Source: a virus. From it: DNA of 28,323 bases. The DNA is taken from positions 1 to 28,323 of IMG/VR virus record IMGVR_UViG_3300021378_000120; one strand, written 5' to 3'. The notes under the pieces were generated by a model, which worked only from the letters and a program-made list of their open reading frames with translations, ran no database searches and was not told the DNA's origin. Position 1 is the first letter of the stretch; each line of letters opens with the position of its first letter. The translations under genes were made by a program, and so were the position numbers. Positions 1 through 6,852 of this stretch are shown here, one piece after another.

Positions 1-136
1 AGGTATTGAGATTTGCAATTGGGGGTACCTTACAGAACGCGACGGTAAATATTATAATTATGTAAACGGCGAAGTACCAAAAGACGAGGTTACAATATTA
101 GACAAAGCGTATAAAGGCAAAACATATTGGCACCGA
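1..136. repeat. terminal direct overlap, left copy
   Basis: Matches 28188-28323 over its whole length with one difference (G at 10, A at 28197), which changes a Glu codon GAG to GAA. The amidase reading frame continues through it. This shows the contig is circular, or that packaged DNA is terminally redundant or circularly permuted. The unit length would be 28,187 bp. Confidence 0.95.
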
Positions 137-352
137 TACACCGACGCGCAAATTGAAAGCGTCCGGCAATTACTTGTTTTTTGGAATGAACGATACAACA
201 TTAGTATAACGTATAATGAATGCGATTTTTGGGAAGTTTCAAAACGCGCATTGCGGGGCGAAAACGGAACGTTTACCCATAATTCAGTACGGCCGGACAA
301 ATTGGATATTTACCCATGCCCGAGAATGATTAAAATGTTTAAAAAGTTATGA
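1..352 (+). CDS. N-acetylmuramoyl-L-alanine amidase (endolysin), C-terminal part
   Basis: The frame starting at base 2 is open to the TGA at 350-352 and is in phase with the frame that leaves the window at 28323, so the two pieces form one 227-aa gene across the circle join. This half holds the conserved THNSVRPDKLDIYP block, with the probable second and third zinc ligands H204 and D213 (numbered in the joined protein). The aromatic GIEICNWG strand is also typical of Amidase_2. Its stop overlaps the ATG of the next small gene at 349. Taken alone it looks like a 5'-truncated gene; that is an artefact of where the circle was opened. Confidence 0.9.
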   Translation, partial: GIEICNWGYLTERDGKYYNYVNGEVPKDEVTILDKAYKGKTYWHRYTDAQIESVRQLLVFWNERYNISITYNECDFWEVSKRALRGENGTFTHNSVRPDKLDIYPCPRMIKMFKKL

Positions 353-609
353 GCGAAAAGAAAAAAAGAAAACCCAGGAAAAGCATAAAAGATAAAAAAG
401 ATCTTGACGTAAGTTTTGACGGCCAAAATATTGATTTTGACGTTGACCGAAAAGACGGTAAATTTACGGCCGATATTGACACAAAGAATTTGGACGTACA
501 AATTGAGCGTACGGACGAGGGAACCAAAGTTGACGTACAAAGTACGAACAAATTTTGGGGTTGGGTTGGTAACATCTTAAAAAAAATACTACTAAAAAAG
601 CGTAAATAA
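349..609 (+). CDS. small basic protein of the lysis cassette, unknown function
   Basis: 86 aa. The first 17 residues are very Lys/Arg-rich. Residues about 18-65 alternate charged and hydrophobic residues with repeated D-x-D and FD/VD pairs (VSFDGQNIDFDVDRKDG), suggesting short beta strands. The C-terminus (FWGWVGNILKKILLKKRK) can form an amphipathic, strongly positive helix. The ATG lies inside the amidase stop (ATGA), so it is co-translated with the endolysin. A membrane-active or lysis-accessory role is possible from position and tail, but I do not recognise a family. Confidence 0.75.
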   Translation: MSEKKKRKPRKSIKDKKDLDVSFDGQNIDFDVDRKDGKFTADIDTKNLDVQIERTDEGTKVDVQSTNKFWGWVGNILKKILLKKRK

Positions 610-610
610 C

Positions 611-651
611 CAACGTTTTTTAACGAATGTTCAACGGACGTTTGTTTTTTT
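611..651 (+). terminator. possible intrinsic terminator after the lysis operon
   Basis: CAACGT (611-616) can pair with ACGTTTG (638-644) with one bulged T, and seven T residues follow directly (645-651). The stem is weak, but the position fits, between the last lysis gene and an early promoter-like element. Confidence 0.4.
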
Positions 652-663
652 GTAACCTTTTTA

Positions 664-677
664 TTATATTGCCGTAT
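664..677 (+). promoter_or_regulatory. early-operon element, copy 1
   Basis: TTATATTGCCGTAT lies 31 bases before the ATG at 708. The same word with one change (TTATATTGCGGTAT) lies before the recombination operon at 4727. It includes TATATTGC, close to the Bacteroidetes -7 box TAnnTTTG, but no well-spaced -33 TTG is obvious. Promoter or operator is inferred from the repeat and its place. Confidence 0.5.
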
Positions 678-707
678 AATCATTTAATAATAACCTAAAA
701 AATACAC

Positions 708-1007
708 ATGAAAAAAGCAATTTTAAACAGAATTAACAAAATTAACGATATGATTTCGGACATTAAAAATTTGGACGAGACACCCTCGACATACGACGGC
801 GGGACATGGCCGTATTCAATTGATATTAACGGAATATCAATAAAAAACCAATTTGTATATATTGACGAAAACAAATCTAGGTTTTCATATAATTTTGAAA
901 AACGTTATAACGTAAACAAAGAAGAGGGAATGGGAAGCCAAGAAGAGTTAAAATGGGCTTTAAGTCTTATTTTACGAACATTTAAAAAAGCATTAAAAAA
1001 TAAATAA
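708..1007 (+). CDS. early protein, unknown
   Basis: 99 aa, first gene after the lysis operon and the early-operon element. The N-terminus (MKKAILNRINKINDMISDIKNL) is a likely amphipathic helix. The middle contains a strand-like YDGGTWPYSIDINGISIKNQF block, and the C-terminus (LKWALSLILRTFKKALK) is a second amphipathic helix. There is no Shine-Dalgarno; the leader is the A-rich AAAAAATACAC. It is probably a small early accessory or host-takeover protein by position only; I recognise no family. Confidence 0.75.
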   Translation: MKKAILNRINKINDMISDIKNLDETPSTYDGGTWPYSIDINGISIKNQFVYIDENKSRFSYNFEKRYNVNKEEGMGSQEELKWALSLILRTFKKALKNK

Positions 1008-1008
1008 T

Positions 1009-1191
1009 ATGACAAAAAGATTAAACGATATTGAAACCGCCATGGCGACCGAAGACAACGAAACAATTTTGGTAGGCCAAGACGAAAACGGCCAAGAATT
1101 TACAATGGTATTTAACACCCTTGAATTGTTAGAATGGTTAGACATTGACCACATGAAACAAATGTCAACAAAATATATTAGTAACCTATAA
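1009..1191 (+). CDS. early protein, unknown
   Basis: 60 aa, acidic, starting one base after the preceding stop codon. ILVGQDENGQEFTMVFNTLELLEWLDIDHMKQMS suggests a beta hairpin followed by a helix. Tight packing with its neighbours supports a real gene. No family recognised. Confidence 0.7.
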   Translation: MTKRLNDIETAMATEDNETILVGQDENGQEFTMVFNTLELLEWLDIDHMKQMSTKYISNL

Positions 1192-1200
1192 AAAATACAA

Positions 1201-1572
1201 ATGAGAATTAAAGAAACAATTAAAATTTCGGTTAAATTGGAAAACCAAAGAATTGAAAAAGTAGTAAACGTTGAGCATGACGGCATAGAACCATTTAAAG
1301 AATGGCCAAACGAAAGTAAACAAACATTAAAAGAATGGGTACAAAGTGGAATTAATAAGGGCAAAAAAAACGATTGGTTGCCCTTTGCCAATTTTGAATC
1401 AAGCGTACAATATAATATTAATACAGAACGCGACAAAAACATTGATTATTTAATTAATAAATATGTTAAAGATAAATTTGATGAAGACGAGTTAAAAAAA
1501 TTACCATATTTAACCGACCTGGAATTGGAACAATTAGTAAACGAACGAAAAGATTTTTACAATGAAAAATAA
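1201..1572 (+). CDS. early protein, unknown
   Basis: 123 aa, 9 bases after the previous gene with the standard A-rich leader AAAAAATACAA before ATG. It is a charged, mostly helical protein. Residues 1-25 look like a beta strand pair (IKISVKLENQRIEKVVNVEH), and the C-terminal 45 residues are Lys/Glu-rich helix. No zinc, nucleotide-binding or membrane motif is visible. The start of a membrane miniprotein at 1562 overlaps its last codons. Confidence 0.75.
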   Translation: MRIKETIKISVKLENQRIEKVVNVEHDGIEPFKEWPNESKQTLKEWVQSGINKGKKNDWLPFANFESSVQYNINTERDKNIDYLINKYVKDKFDEDELKKLPYLTDLELEQLVNERKDFYNEK

Positions 1573-1660
1573 AGAAATAATAAAAGACGCAATATATAGT
1601 ATTGCATTTTTAACGACAATAGGTTTTATTTACTATTATGTAAGTTGGATCTTTATATAA
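1562..1660 (+). CDS. 32-aa single-span membrane miniprotein
   Basis: Starts inside the end of the previous gene (the ATG lies in its last codons) and runs 32 codons to TAA at 1658-1660. The sequence begins MKNKEIIKDAIYS, then a continuous hydrophobic stretch (IAFLTTIGFIYYYVSWIFI), so a single membrane span with a Lys-rich N-terminus inside the cell is predicted. A hairpin follows immediately, consistent with the 3' end of an early transcript. Function is unknown; small early membrane proteins in phages can act in superinfection exclusion or host interference, but nothing here proves that. Confidence 0.55.
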   Translation: MKNKEIIKDAIYSIAFLTTIGFIYYYVSWIFI

Positions 1661-1663
1661 AAA

Positions 1664-1690
1664 CAAAAGGGACTTTTAACGGTCCCTTTG
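1664..1690 (+). terminator. hairpin, possible terminator or attenuator
   Basis: AAAGGGAC (1666-1673) pairs perfectly with GTCCCTTT (1682-1689) around an 8-base loop, and C1664/G1690 can extend it past a bulged A. Only three T residues end the stem, so termination may be partial. It separates the membrane miniprotein from the zinc-finger gene starting at 1753. Confidence 0.5.
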
Positions 1691-1752
1691 TCAGATTAAA
1701 AAATACAAATGGTTTATGGATAACCAATTTTAACAAATATAACGAAAATAAT

Positions 1753-2166
1753 ATGGATTGGAAAACAATAAAATGTTTTGAATGCGACGGTTCCGGGCAA
1801 ATTGACGGTACATTGCCCGAATGTAGTAAACCCGCGAGCGCATGTTGTGGGGGTTGTTACGAAAAATACGATTGTAATTTATGCGACGGTACCGGGAATT
1901 TATACGCGTCCGAAGCCGAAGATTTTGAATTGTACGACTATTTTTTAATGATTGAAGCGTACGAAAAAATGACCGTTGGGTACCGAAAAACTTTAAAAGA
2001 CTTTAACGAAATGATTAAGGGCGTTTCGGAAAACGGATTGTTGGAAATGGAGTTGTTATTGGATAGTGACCATAAAGTGCAATTAGGGCTTATTAGGGAC
2101 CAATTAGAACGAATTGAAAAGCATACGGAAGTTTTGCAAAACGAAATACGCAAAGAGTATGAGTAA
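1753..2166 (+). CDS. DnaJ-type zinc-finger protein
   Basis: 137 aa from the ATG at 1753. The same frame is open upstream to a TTG at 1645, but that extension would run through the hairpin at 1664-1690 and overlap the previous gene, so the ATG is preferred. Two CxxCxGxG modules, C8-G15 and C41-G48, with further cysteines C24, C31, C32 and C35 between them, match the cysteine-rich zinc domain of DnaJ. The J domain and substrate-binding domain are absent. The rest (about residues 55-137) is a Glu/Lys/Leu-rich helix, probably a coiled coil. It may bind zinc and interact with a protein partner; no specific role can be assigned. Confidence 0.75.
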   Translation: MDWKTIKCFECDGSGQIDGTLPECSKPASACCGGCYEKYDCNLCDGTGNLYASEAEDFELYDYFLMIEAYEKMTVGYRKTLKDFNEMIKGVSENGLLEMELLLDSDHKVQLGLIRDQLERIEKHTEVLQNEIRKEYE

Positions 2167-2365
2167 AGAGTATAAACATTCGGAACAAAACGCGCCGGAT
2201 CATTTGGGCCAAAAGCGTTTTAAAATAAGTTATTGGGCCTATCAAAATTCAAAAAGTAAAGAGAGGTTAAGGGCATATAAGATAATATATGCCGAAAACG
2301 AAGAGGACGCAAAAGAACGCGCGGACCTTTACAAACCGCTAATTTATGACATTAGCGAATTATAA
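2159..2365 (+). CDS. small protein, unknown
   Basis: 68 aa from the ATG at 2159, which overlaps the end of the zinc-finger gene by 8 bases. An in-frame TTG at 2114 would overlap much more and was not used. FKISYWAYQNSKSKERLRAYKIIYAENEEDAKERADLYKP reads as strand-strand-helix, resembling small nucleic-acid-associated folds, but there is no diagnostic motif. Confidence 0.65.
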   Translation: MSKEYKHSEQNAPDHLGQKRFKISYWAYQNSKSKERLRAYKIIYAENEEDAKERADLYKPLIYDISEL

Positions 2366-2399
2366 AAATTTTATTAATTTTAAAATCAAAATACAAATT

Positions 2400-3020
2400 A
2401 TGGATAAATTACAATGGTTTAAATTTCGGCCGTCCGATTGGATAATGGGCCGAATCTCAAAAACAAACAAGACAACCCAAGCGGAATTTTTAAATTTTTG
2501 TTGTACCTATTGGAACAAACAATGCGACGTTTCAGTAAAGCAATGTAAATTTGAGTTTACCCCAAACGTTTATAAAAAATTGGTTGACCTTGAAATACTA
2601 AAAATAGACGGCGAACGCGTTTATATTGAATTTTTAGACGAGCAAATGGACGGTATAAATGACATGCGCGAAAAGGCAAGTAAAGCCGGAAAAGCGAGCG
2701 CAAAGAAACGCAACGAAATTAAACAACCGTCAACGAGCGTTCAACGAAAAGCAACAGATAAGAGAAGAGAAGAGAAGAGGAAAAACATATACCGCGAGTT
2801 TGACCATTTAGCATTGACAAATGAAGAGTTTGAAAAGTTAAAAACGGAATACGACGCCCGAACGATTGATTTTGTATTGGACCAAATACAGAATTACAAA
2901 AAAAACACCGCGTACAAAAATTTATATTTGACATGTAAAAGTTGGTTAAAACGAGAACCCAAAAAAGCCGAACAAAAAAATGATTTTTATACTAATGTAA
3001 TGAACCAAGTAAAAAAATGA
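2400..3020 (+). CDS. replisome organizer / DnaD-like helicase loader
   Basis: 206 aa from the ATG at 2400, which carries the phage's usual leader (CAAAATACAAATT); an earlier in-frame ATG at 2346 lies inside the previous gene. The N-terminal 85 residues (WFKFRPSDWIMGRISKT, then a winged-helix-like block) resemble phage replisome-organizer domains. A Lys/Arg-rich linker at about residues 100-135 includes RREEKRK, encoded by a short AAGAG repeat (2759-2780). The C-terminus (YDARTIDFVLDQIQNYKKN, then YKNLYLTCKSWLKR) is the DnaD-like helical segment with the conserved W. Such proteins bind the origin and load the replicative helicase, and the ATPase is encoded next, with an ATGA overlap. Family level is fairly sure; the origin is not located. 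Confidence 0.7.
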   Translation: MDKLQWFKFRPSDWIMGRISKTNKTTQAEFLNFCCTYWNKQCDVSVKQCKFEFTPNVYKKLVDLEILKIDGERVYIEFLDEQMDGINDMREKASKAGKASAKKRNEIKQPSTSVQRKATDKRREEKRKNIYREFDHLALTNEEFEKLKTEYDARTIDFVLDQIQNYKKNTAYKNLYLTCKSWLKREPKKAEQKNDFYTNVMNQVKK

Positions 3021-3904
3021 TTTTAAGCAAAGGAACAACATTACCGTATTTATACGATTATAGAGACGGCAAAATAAAAAAAGGTTTGACCATTGGTTGC
3101 GAATTGGATAATTGGTACCGGTACAAACAAGGAAGTTTCGATTGTTGGGTTGGCCATGACAATATCGGTAAAACATTTTTTGCCACATGGTTTCAATTAG
3201 TGTTAAGCGTACAACATGGTATAAAATGGTGCGTTTGGTCCGGGGAAAACCAAGCCGGCCAATTGGTCCGGGACATGGTGCAAATGTTAGCGGGTACGGA
3301 CTTTTGCGATTTAAGCCATGAGGAAATACGCCGGCACCAAACAAGAATTGAACAATACTTTGAGTTTGTAGATAACAGAAAACAATATAAGCCGGACGAC
3401 ATTTTAAAAGTTTTCCAGGACACCGAGGCGGACGCATGCGTAATTGATCCAATAACCGGTCTTGATCGGTCCATGAATTATGCGGATAGTTACAAATTTT
3501 TAAATGATTGTAGGCATTTTTGCAATGCTACCGGCAAAAGTTTATTTATCAATACGCACCCAATAAGCGAAACCGGGCGGGCCGGTAACGTTTACCCGCC
3601 GGGCCACAATTGGGCCGGAATGATTAAGGCCCCAAAAAAAAGTGATATTGAGGGCGGAAAAATGACCGCAAATCGAGTGGACCAAATTTTGGTTATGCAC
3701 CGTTTAGTTAGTAGTAAAGAAATGCAATTTTATACAATGGTAACGGTTGAAAAGATCCGGGACAAAGAAACCGGGGGCAAACCAACCTTTCACGAGGAAC
3801 CTATTTTATTTGAATACAATTTCGGTAATGGTTTTAAATGTCAAAACGTGGATTGCCTAAAACAATATAGAAACGAAAAACAAAATACAATATGGAAAAA
3901 TTAG
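3017..3904 (+). CDS. RecA/DnaB-like replicative ATPase (helicase)
   Basis: 295 aa. The Walker A motif GHDNIGKT is at residues 46-53, and Walker B (ACVIDPITG) has its Asp at residue 144. The later INTHPISETGRAG block fits the sensor/L1 region of RecA-fold SF4 ATPases. It is shorter than full DnaB and lacks an N-terminal primase-binding domain, so it may be a helicase core or a Twinkle/RepA-like phage ATPase. It overlaps the loader gene by 4 bases and the next gene by 13, consistent with a replication operon. An alternative is a recombination ATPase of the AAA_25 (RepA-like) group; ATP hydrolysis in DNA replication is the safe call. Confidence 0.75.
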   Translation: MILSKGTTLPYLYDYRDGKIKKGLTIGCELDNWYRYKQGSFDCWVGHDNIGKTFFATWFQLVLSVQHGIKWCVWSGENQAGQLVRDMVQMLAGTDFCDLSHEEIRRHQTRIEQYFEFVDNRKQYKPDDILKVFQDTEADACVIDPITGLDRSMNYADSYKFLNDCRHFCNATGKSLFINTHPISETGRAGNVYPPGHNWAGMIKAPKKSDIEGGKMTANRVDQILVMHRLVSSKEMQFYTMVTVEKIRDKETGGKPTFHEEPILFEYNFGNGFKCQNVDCLKQYRNEKQNTIWKN

Positions 3905-4197
3905 AATTTAAAATAATCGAAGCCGGGGTTGCGCTTGAAACAACCAAATTAAAAGTAAAGGCAAGTTTGGAAGACATCGAAAAAAAACACCCCGGACGCG
4001 AGGACATTATAAAAAGCATGACCGAAACATTAAACGACCTTTGGGACGTACAAGCGGTTTTTAATTGGTTACGCGAAAAACGCGAAACAAACGAATTAGA
4101 AAAATATAGGGTTGAAAGCGAAAATACAGATTTAAAAGCGGAGGTTGCAAAGCTTAAAAAAGAATTAAACAAAATAAAAAGTAACTTAAAATTGTAA
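3892..4197 (+). CDS. coiled-coil protein, unknown
   Basis: 101 aa. Long charged heptad-like stretches, especially residues 65-101 (ENTDLKAEVAKLKKELNKIKSNL), predict a coiled coil and oligomerisation. It starts 13 bases inside the helicase gene and abuts ninG with no gap (TAA at 4195-4197, ATG at 4198), so it belongs to the replication operon. No enzymatic motif. Confidence 0.7.
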   Translation: MEKLEFKIIEAGVALETTKLKVKASLEDIEKKHPGREDIIKSMTETLNDLWDVQAVFNWLREKRETNELEKYRVESENTDLKAEVAKLKKELNKIKSNLKL

Positions 4198-4716
4198 ATG
4201 CCAAGGTGTAAAAATTGTAAAGAAAAATTTGACGCAAAGCATTTTAACCAAAAGTTTTGTTTTCGGTCCGAATGCGTCAAAGTATGGGTTGAGACGGCCA
4301 AGGTTAAGAATTGGAAAAAAACGAAAAAAGAATGGAAACAGAAAAACGAAAGTATTAGTTCTTTAATGAAAAAAGCCCAAAAGGTTTTTAACGCGTACAT
4401 ACGCAAAAGGGACCATGGCAAGGAGTGCGCGAGTTGCGACACAATTTTAACAACCGAATACGACGCCGGACATTATTTTTCAAGTGGGGGTTTTAAAAGC
4501 GTTACATACAACGAGGCCAATTGTTGGGGGCAATGTCGAAAGTGCAACCATTTTTTAAGCGGAAATTTAATTGAGTATCAAATAAAAATACAACAAAGAA
4601 TTGGCGCGGATCATTTGTTGGAATTATACACCGAGGCCCACAAAGAAAAAAAATATACAAGGGACGAATTAAACGAAATTGTTGAAAAGTACAAAAAGAA
4701 AATAAAAGAATTGTAA
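4198..4716 (+). CDS. ninG: NinG recombination protein (Rap-like nuclease)
   Basis: 172 aa, near the usual length of the lambda NinG/Rap family. The N-terminus is a zinc knuckle (C4, C7, C21, C26). The core carries the family signature: KVFNAYIRKRDHGKECASC, DAGHYFSSGG, YNEANCWGQCRKCNHFLSGN, an HNH-type metal site. In lambda, Rap is a structure-specific nuclease acting on D-loops and Holliday junctions. Here it sits between replication genes and a recombination operon, suggesting junction processing of replicating phage DNA. Family identity is secure; activity is by homology. Confidence 0.9.
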   Translation: MPRCKNCKEKFDAKHFNQKFCFRSECVKVWVETAKVKNWKKTKKEWKQKNESISSLMKKAQKVFNAYIRKRDHGKECASCDTILTTEYDAGHYFSSGGFKSVTYNEANCWGQCRKCNHFLSGNLIEYQIKIQQRIGADHLLELYTEAHKEKKYTRDELNEIVEKYKKKIKEL

Positions 4717-4726
4717 TATAAAATAG

Positions 4727-4740
4727 TTATATTGCGGTAT
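4727..4740 (+). promoter_or_regulatory. early-operon element, copy 2
   Basis: TTATATTGCGGTAT, 21 bases before the ATG at 4761 and just after ninG stops. It differs by one base from the word at 664-677, and flanking bases (T-A before, AT-rich after) also resemble each other. Probably a shared promoter or operator for the recombination operon. Confidence 0.5.
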
Positions 4741-4760
4741 TATAAACAAATACATAAATT

Positions 4761-5012
4761 ATGGAAAATGTAAAAACAGACGGTTTGGCGTCTCAAAAAC
4801 CAAAAAAAGAAATTGTCGAATTAATAAAATATATTAAAAGAGGCGAGGTTTGGTATAAGATAACAATAGACGGAGTTTACGTTGACAATTCATGTACCCA
4901 AGATTTAAAACAAGCCAACGAAATGTACGAAACGGTTTTACAATACGGAAGTTTAGTAATTGAAACGGTTTTACGTTCGCATTCAATACAAAAAGGGGGA
5001 CAAAATGGATAA
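4761..5012 (+). CDS. small protein, first gene of the recombination operon, unknown
   Basis: 83 aa. The core (YIKRGEVWYKITIDGVYVDNSCTQDLKQANEMYETVLQYGS) looks like a beta hairpin followed by a helix, somewhat like small phage proteins that modulate partners, but I do not recognise it. It overlaps the ERF gene by 8 bases. Its 3' end contains AAAAAGGGGGACAAA, a purine-rich stretch 3 bases before the next ATG that could act as an unusual Shine-Dalgarno in this otherwise SD-poor genome. Confidence 0.65.
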   Translation: MENVKTDGLASQKPKKEIVELIKYIKRGEVWYKITIDGVYVDNSCTQDLKQANEMYETVLQYGSLVIETVLRSHSIQKGGQNG

Positions 5013-5550
5013 GCCAACACCGAAAAAACGAACCGCAGTAAAAAACCAAAAAAGTATTTACGAGGCAATAGCAAATTTTCAATACGAGGTACCAATACTT
5101 TATAAAAAAAGTGAGGGTTACGGATATAAATATACAGATCTTGCCGAAATAATGCGCGTTATAACACCAATACTTAAAAAGCATGACTTGTTTGTAATGC
5201 AACCATTGGCCGGAACCGGTTTAAAAACTATTGTATGCCATTGGCCAACCAAAGAAACATTAGAAGAGTTTACAGAAATACCCCAAGACATAGCATTGGC
5301 AAAAATGAATCCATTTCAAGCCCAGGGTGCGGGGATATCTTATTGGCGTCGTTATGCGTTGTCTTCATTTTTCGGCCTTGTTTCGGACAAAGATATTGAC
5401 ATGGCCGGAAAAGCGGAACCGCAAAAACCAAGTTTAACAAACGAAAAATTTGAGCATGCGTTGGACGCAATAAGCAACGGTAAATACACCGTTGAAGAGT
5501 TAAAAGCAAATTTTAAATTGAGTACGAACCAATTAAAAAAATTGGCATGA
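5005..5550 (+). CDS. ERF-family single-strand annealing protein
   Basis: 181 aa from the ATG at 5005. An in-frame TTG at 4960 would overlap the previous gene by 50 bases and lacks homologous-looking sequence. The ERF core is clear: SIYEAIANFQYEVP near the start, a central helix-strand block (YTDLAEIMRVITPILKKHDL), and the hallmark GISYWRRYALSSFFGL at residues 110-125 followed by an acidic DKDID. ERF proteins anneal complementary single strands after end resection. The partner exonuclease is the next gene, with overlapping start and stop, and an SSB-like gene follows, making a complete Red-like recombination set. Confidence 0.88.
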   Translation: MDKPTPKKRTAVKNQKSIYEAIANFQYEVPILYKKSEGYGYKYTDLAEIMRVITPILKKHDLFVMQPLAGTGLKTIVCHWPTKETLEEFTEIPQDIALAKMNPFQAQGAGISYWRRYALSSFFGLVSDKDIDMAGKAEPQKPSLTNEKFEHALDAISNGKYTVEELKANFKLSTNQLKKLA

Positions 5551-6245
5551 GCGAATTAAAAATACGTTGTTCGTCAATTGGCAAAATAATGACCAACCCA
5601 AGATCAAAAAAAGAAACGTTGAGTAAAACATGCAAAACGTATATACAAGACATTTTTAAGGAAAACGAATTTGGTATTGTACGCGAGTTTAGAAGCCGTT
5701 ATATTGACAAAGGCAACGATTGCGAAACGCAAAGCATTGAATTGGCCAACGAGGTTTTGGAATGGAAATTGCCTTTTGACGTTATACATGGAAAACAACA
5801 TGCGTTTGAAAATGAATATTTAACCGGACATACAGACGTTTTAAGTAAAACGGTATTGGCAGACGTCAAGACAAGTTGGGACGGTACAACGTTTCCAATG
5901 TTTGACGAGGAAATACCAAATAAAGATTATTATTTTCAATGTATGGGGTATCTTGCTTTGACCGGTTACGATAAATGCGATCTTGCATATTGTTTAATTA
6001 ACACCCCGGAAAATATGGTATTGGACCAAATACGACGCGAGCATTGGTTAAACGATAGCGTATGGGACGGCGACGAAAACCCGGATATTGTGGCCATGGT
6101 TCGTTCGCGACATGAGTTTGACCATATACCAAAAGAAAAACGAGTAAAAAACTTTGTAATTGAAAGAGACGACGACGTAATAAAAAGCATATACGAACGC
6201 GTTGAGCAATGCCGAGAATATTATAAACAATTAAAAACAAAATAA
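5547..6245 (+). CDS. PD-(D/E)XK exonuclease (YqaJ/lambda-exo-like)
   Basis: 232 aa. Active-site layout of the PD-(D/E)XK fold: E60 in the helix after YIDKGNDCE, D97 in YLTGHTDVL, and D106-V-K108 in LADVKTSW, followed by the conserved Gln Q131 in YYFQCMGYL. The usual E-x-K is D-V-K here, an accepted variant. It would resect dsDNA ends 5' to 3' so that the ERF protein encoded just upstream (4-base overlap) can anneal strands. Alternatives such as a Cas4-like or RecB-like nuclease are less likely because there is no iron-sulfur cysteine cluster. Confidence 0.82.
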   Translation: MSELKIRCSSIGKIMTNPRSKKETLSKTCKTYIQDIFKENEFGIVREFRSRYIDKGNDCETQSIELANEVLEWKLPFDVIHGKQHAFENEYLTGHTDVLSKTVLADVKTSWDGTTFPMFDEEIPNKDYYFQCMGYLALTGYDKCDLAYCLINTPENMVLDQIRREHWLNDSVWDGDENPDIVAMVRSRHEFDHIPKEKRVKNFVIERDDDVIKSIYERVEQCREYYKQLKTK

Positions 6246-6247
6246 AC

Positions 6248-6607
6248 ATGAACGTAAAAGGAAAACTACACGTTAAAGGGGAAACCCAAAAAGTAAGTGA
6301 AAAATTTAGTAAGCGCGAATTTGTAATTGAGACGGCGGACAAGTACCCGCAATTAATTTTAATACAATTGACGCAAGATAAATGCGGTTTATTGGATCTT
6401 TGGGACGTTGGGGAACAAATGGACGTTGACATAAATTTAAGGGGCCGAGAATGGACCGCGCCCGACGGCAAAGTAAAATATTTCAATACGGTTGAGGCCT
6501 GGAGATTAAATAATACAAAAAGCGAGCGCGACGGCATAGAACAAAATTTTGTTGAGGACAAGTTACAAGCCGAACAAAACGAATTGGAAGACGATTTACC
6601 CTTTTAA
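6248..6607 (+). CDS. DUF3127 protein, probable ssDNA-binding protein
   Basis: 119 aa. The N-terminal 80 residues (GKLHVKGETQKVSEKFSKREFVIET, then LWDVGEQMDVDINLRGREW) match the DUF3127 OB-like fold found mainly in Bacteroidetes and their phages. The C-terminus is acidic and ends in EDDLPF, strikingly like the DDDIPF tip that SSB uses to recruit partners. It sits two bases after the exonuclease gene, so it probably coats single strands made by the nuclease and exchanges with ERF. DUF3127 assignment is confident; the SSB role is inference from the tail and the operon. Confidence 0.8.
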   Translation: MNVKGKLHVKGETQKVSEKFSKREFVIETADKYPQLILIQLTQDKCGLLDLWDVGEQMDVDINLRGREWTAPDGKVKYFNTVEAWRLNNTKSERDGIEQNFVEDKLQAEQNELEDDLPF

Positions 6608-6617
6608 CAAATACGAA

Positions 6618-6818
6618 ATGCCATATATAAAGGACCGGGAATTGCGAAACGCAATGTTGGAAATTCTCAAATACAAAACCCGAAACAAGGTTGTACGCGA
6701 AATTCAAGACAAAGGCGAAAAAATGCACCAATACCATATTGACCGGTTCATGGCCGGAGACGATGTTAAATTGAGTACGTTAAGAAAATTAAATGCGTAT
6801 ATTAAGGACCAAAAATAA
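6618..6818 (+). CDS. small HTH-like DNA-binding protein
   Basis: 66 aa from the ATG at 6618, preceded by the usual AAATACGA leader; the open frame upstream to 6549 is overlap with the DUF3127 gene. The sequence reads as a compact all-helical HTH: RNKVVREIQDKGEKMHQYHIDRFMAGDDVKLSTLRKLNAYIK, where HQYHIDRF would be the recognition helix and L-STLRKLNAYI the last helix, as in small Cro/XRE-like regulators. It ends the recombination operon just before a strong terminator, and the sigma-like gene follows, so a regulatory role is plausible. Confidence 0.65.
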   Translation: MPYIKDRELRNAMLEILKYKTRNKVVREIQDKGEKMHQYHIDRFMAGDDVKLSTLRKLNAYIKDQK

Positions 6819-6823
6819 AGCAT

Positions 6824-6845
6824 GCCCCGACACCGGGGCTTTTTT
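6824..6845 (+). terminator. strong intrinsic terminator after the recombination operon
   Basis: GCCCCG (6824-6829), loop ACAC, CGGGGC (6834-6839), then six T residues. It lies 5 bases after the HTH gene stops and 8 bases before the sigma-like gene starts, so expression of that gene would need read-through or another promoter. Confidence 0.9.
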
Positions 6846-6852
6846 ATATTCA

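Noticed and set aside
1645-1752. N-terminal extension of the zinc-finger protein from TTG
   Set aside because: It would overlap the miniprotein and run through a stable hairpin; ATG 1753 has the usual A-rich leader.
2759-2780. AAGAG short tandem repeat as a possible phase-variation tract
   Set aside because: It encodes a basic RREEKR linker in the loader gene and is short and imperfect; no sign of frame switching.
3834-4442. 202-aa minus-strand open frame
   Set aside because: Antisense to the coiled-coil and ninG genes, low-complexity Phe/Ser/Leu composition, and opposite to every other gene.
5998-6561. 187-aa minus-strand open frame
   Set aside because: Lies wholly over the exonuclease and DUF3127 genes, which are firmly identified.
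6793-6852. N-terminal extension of the sigma-like protein from ATG 6793
   Set aside because: It would read through the terminator stem and overlap the HTH gene; the family-like sequence begins after ATG 6853.
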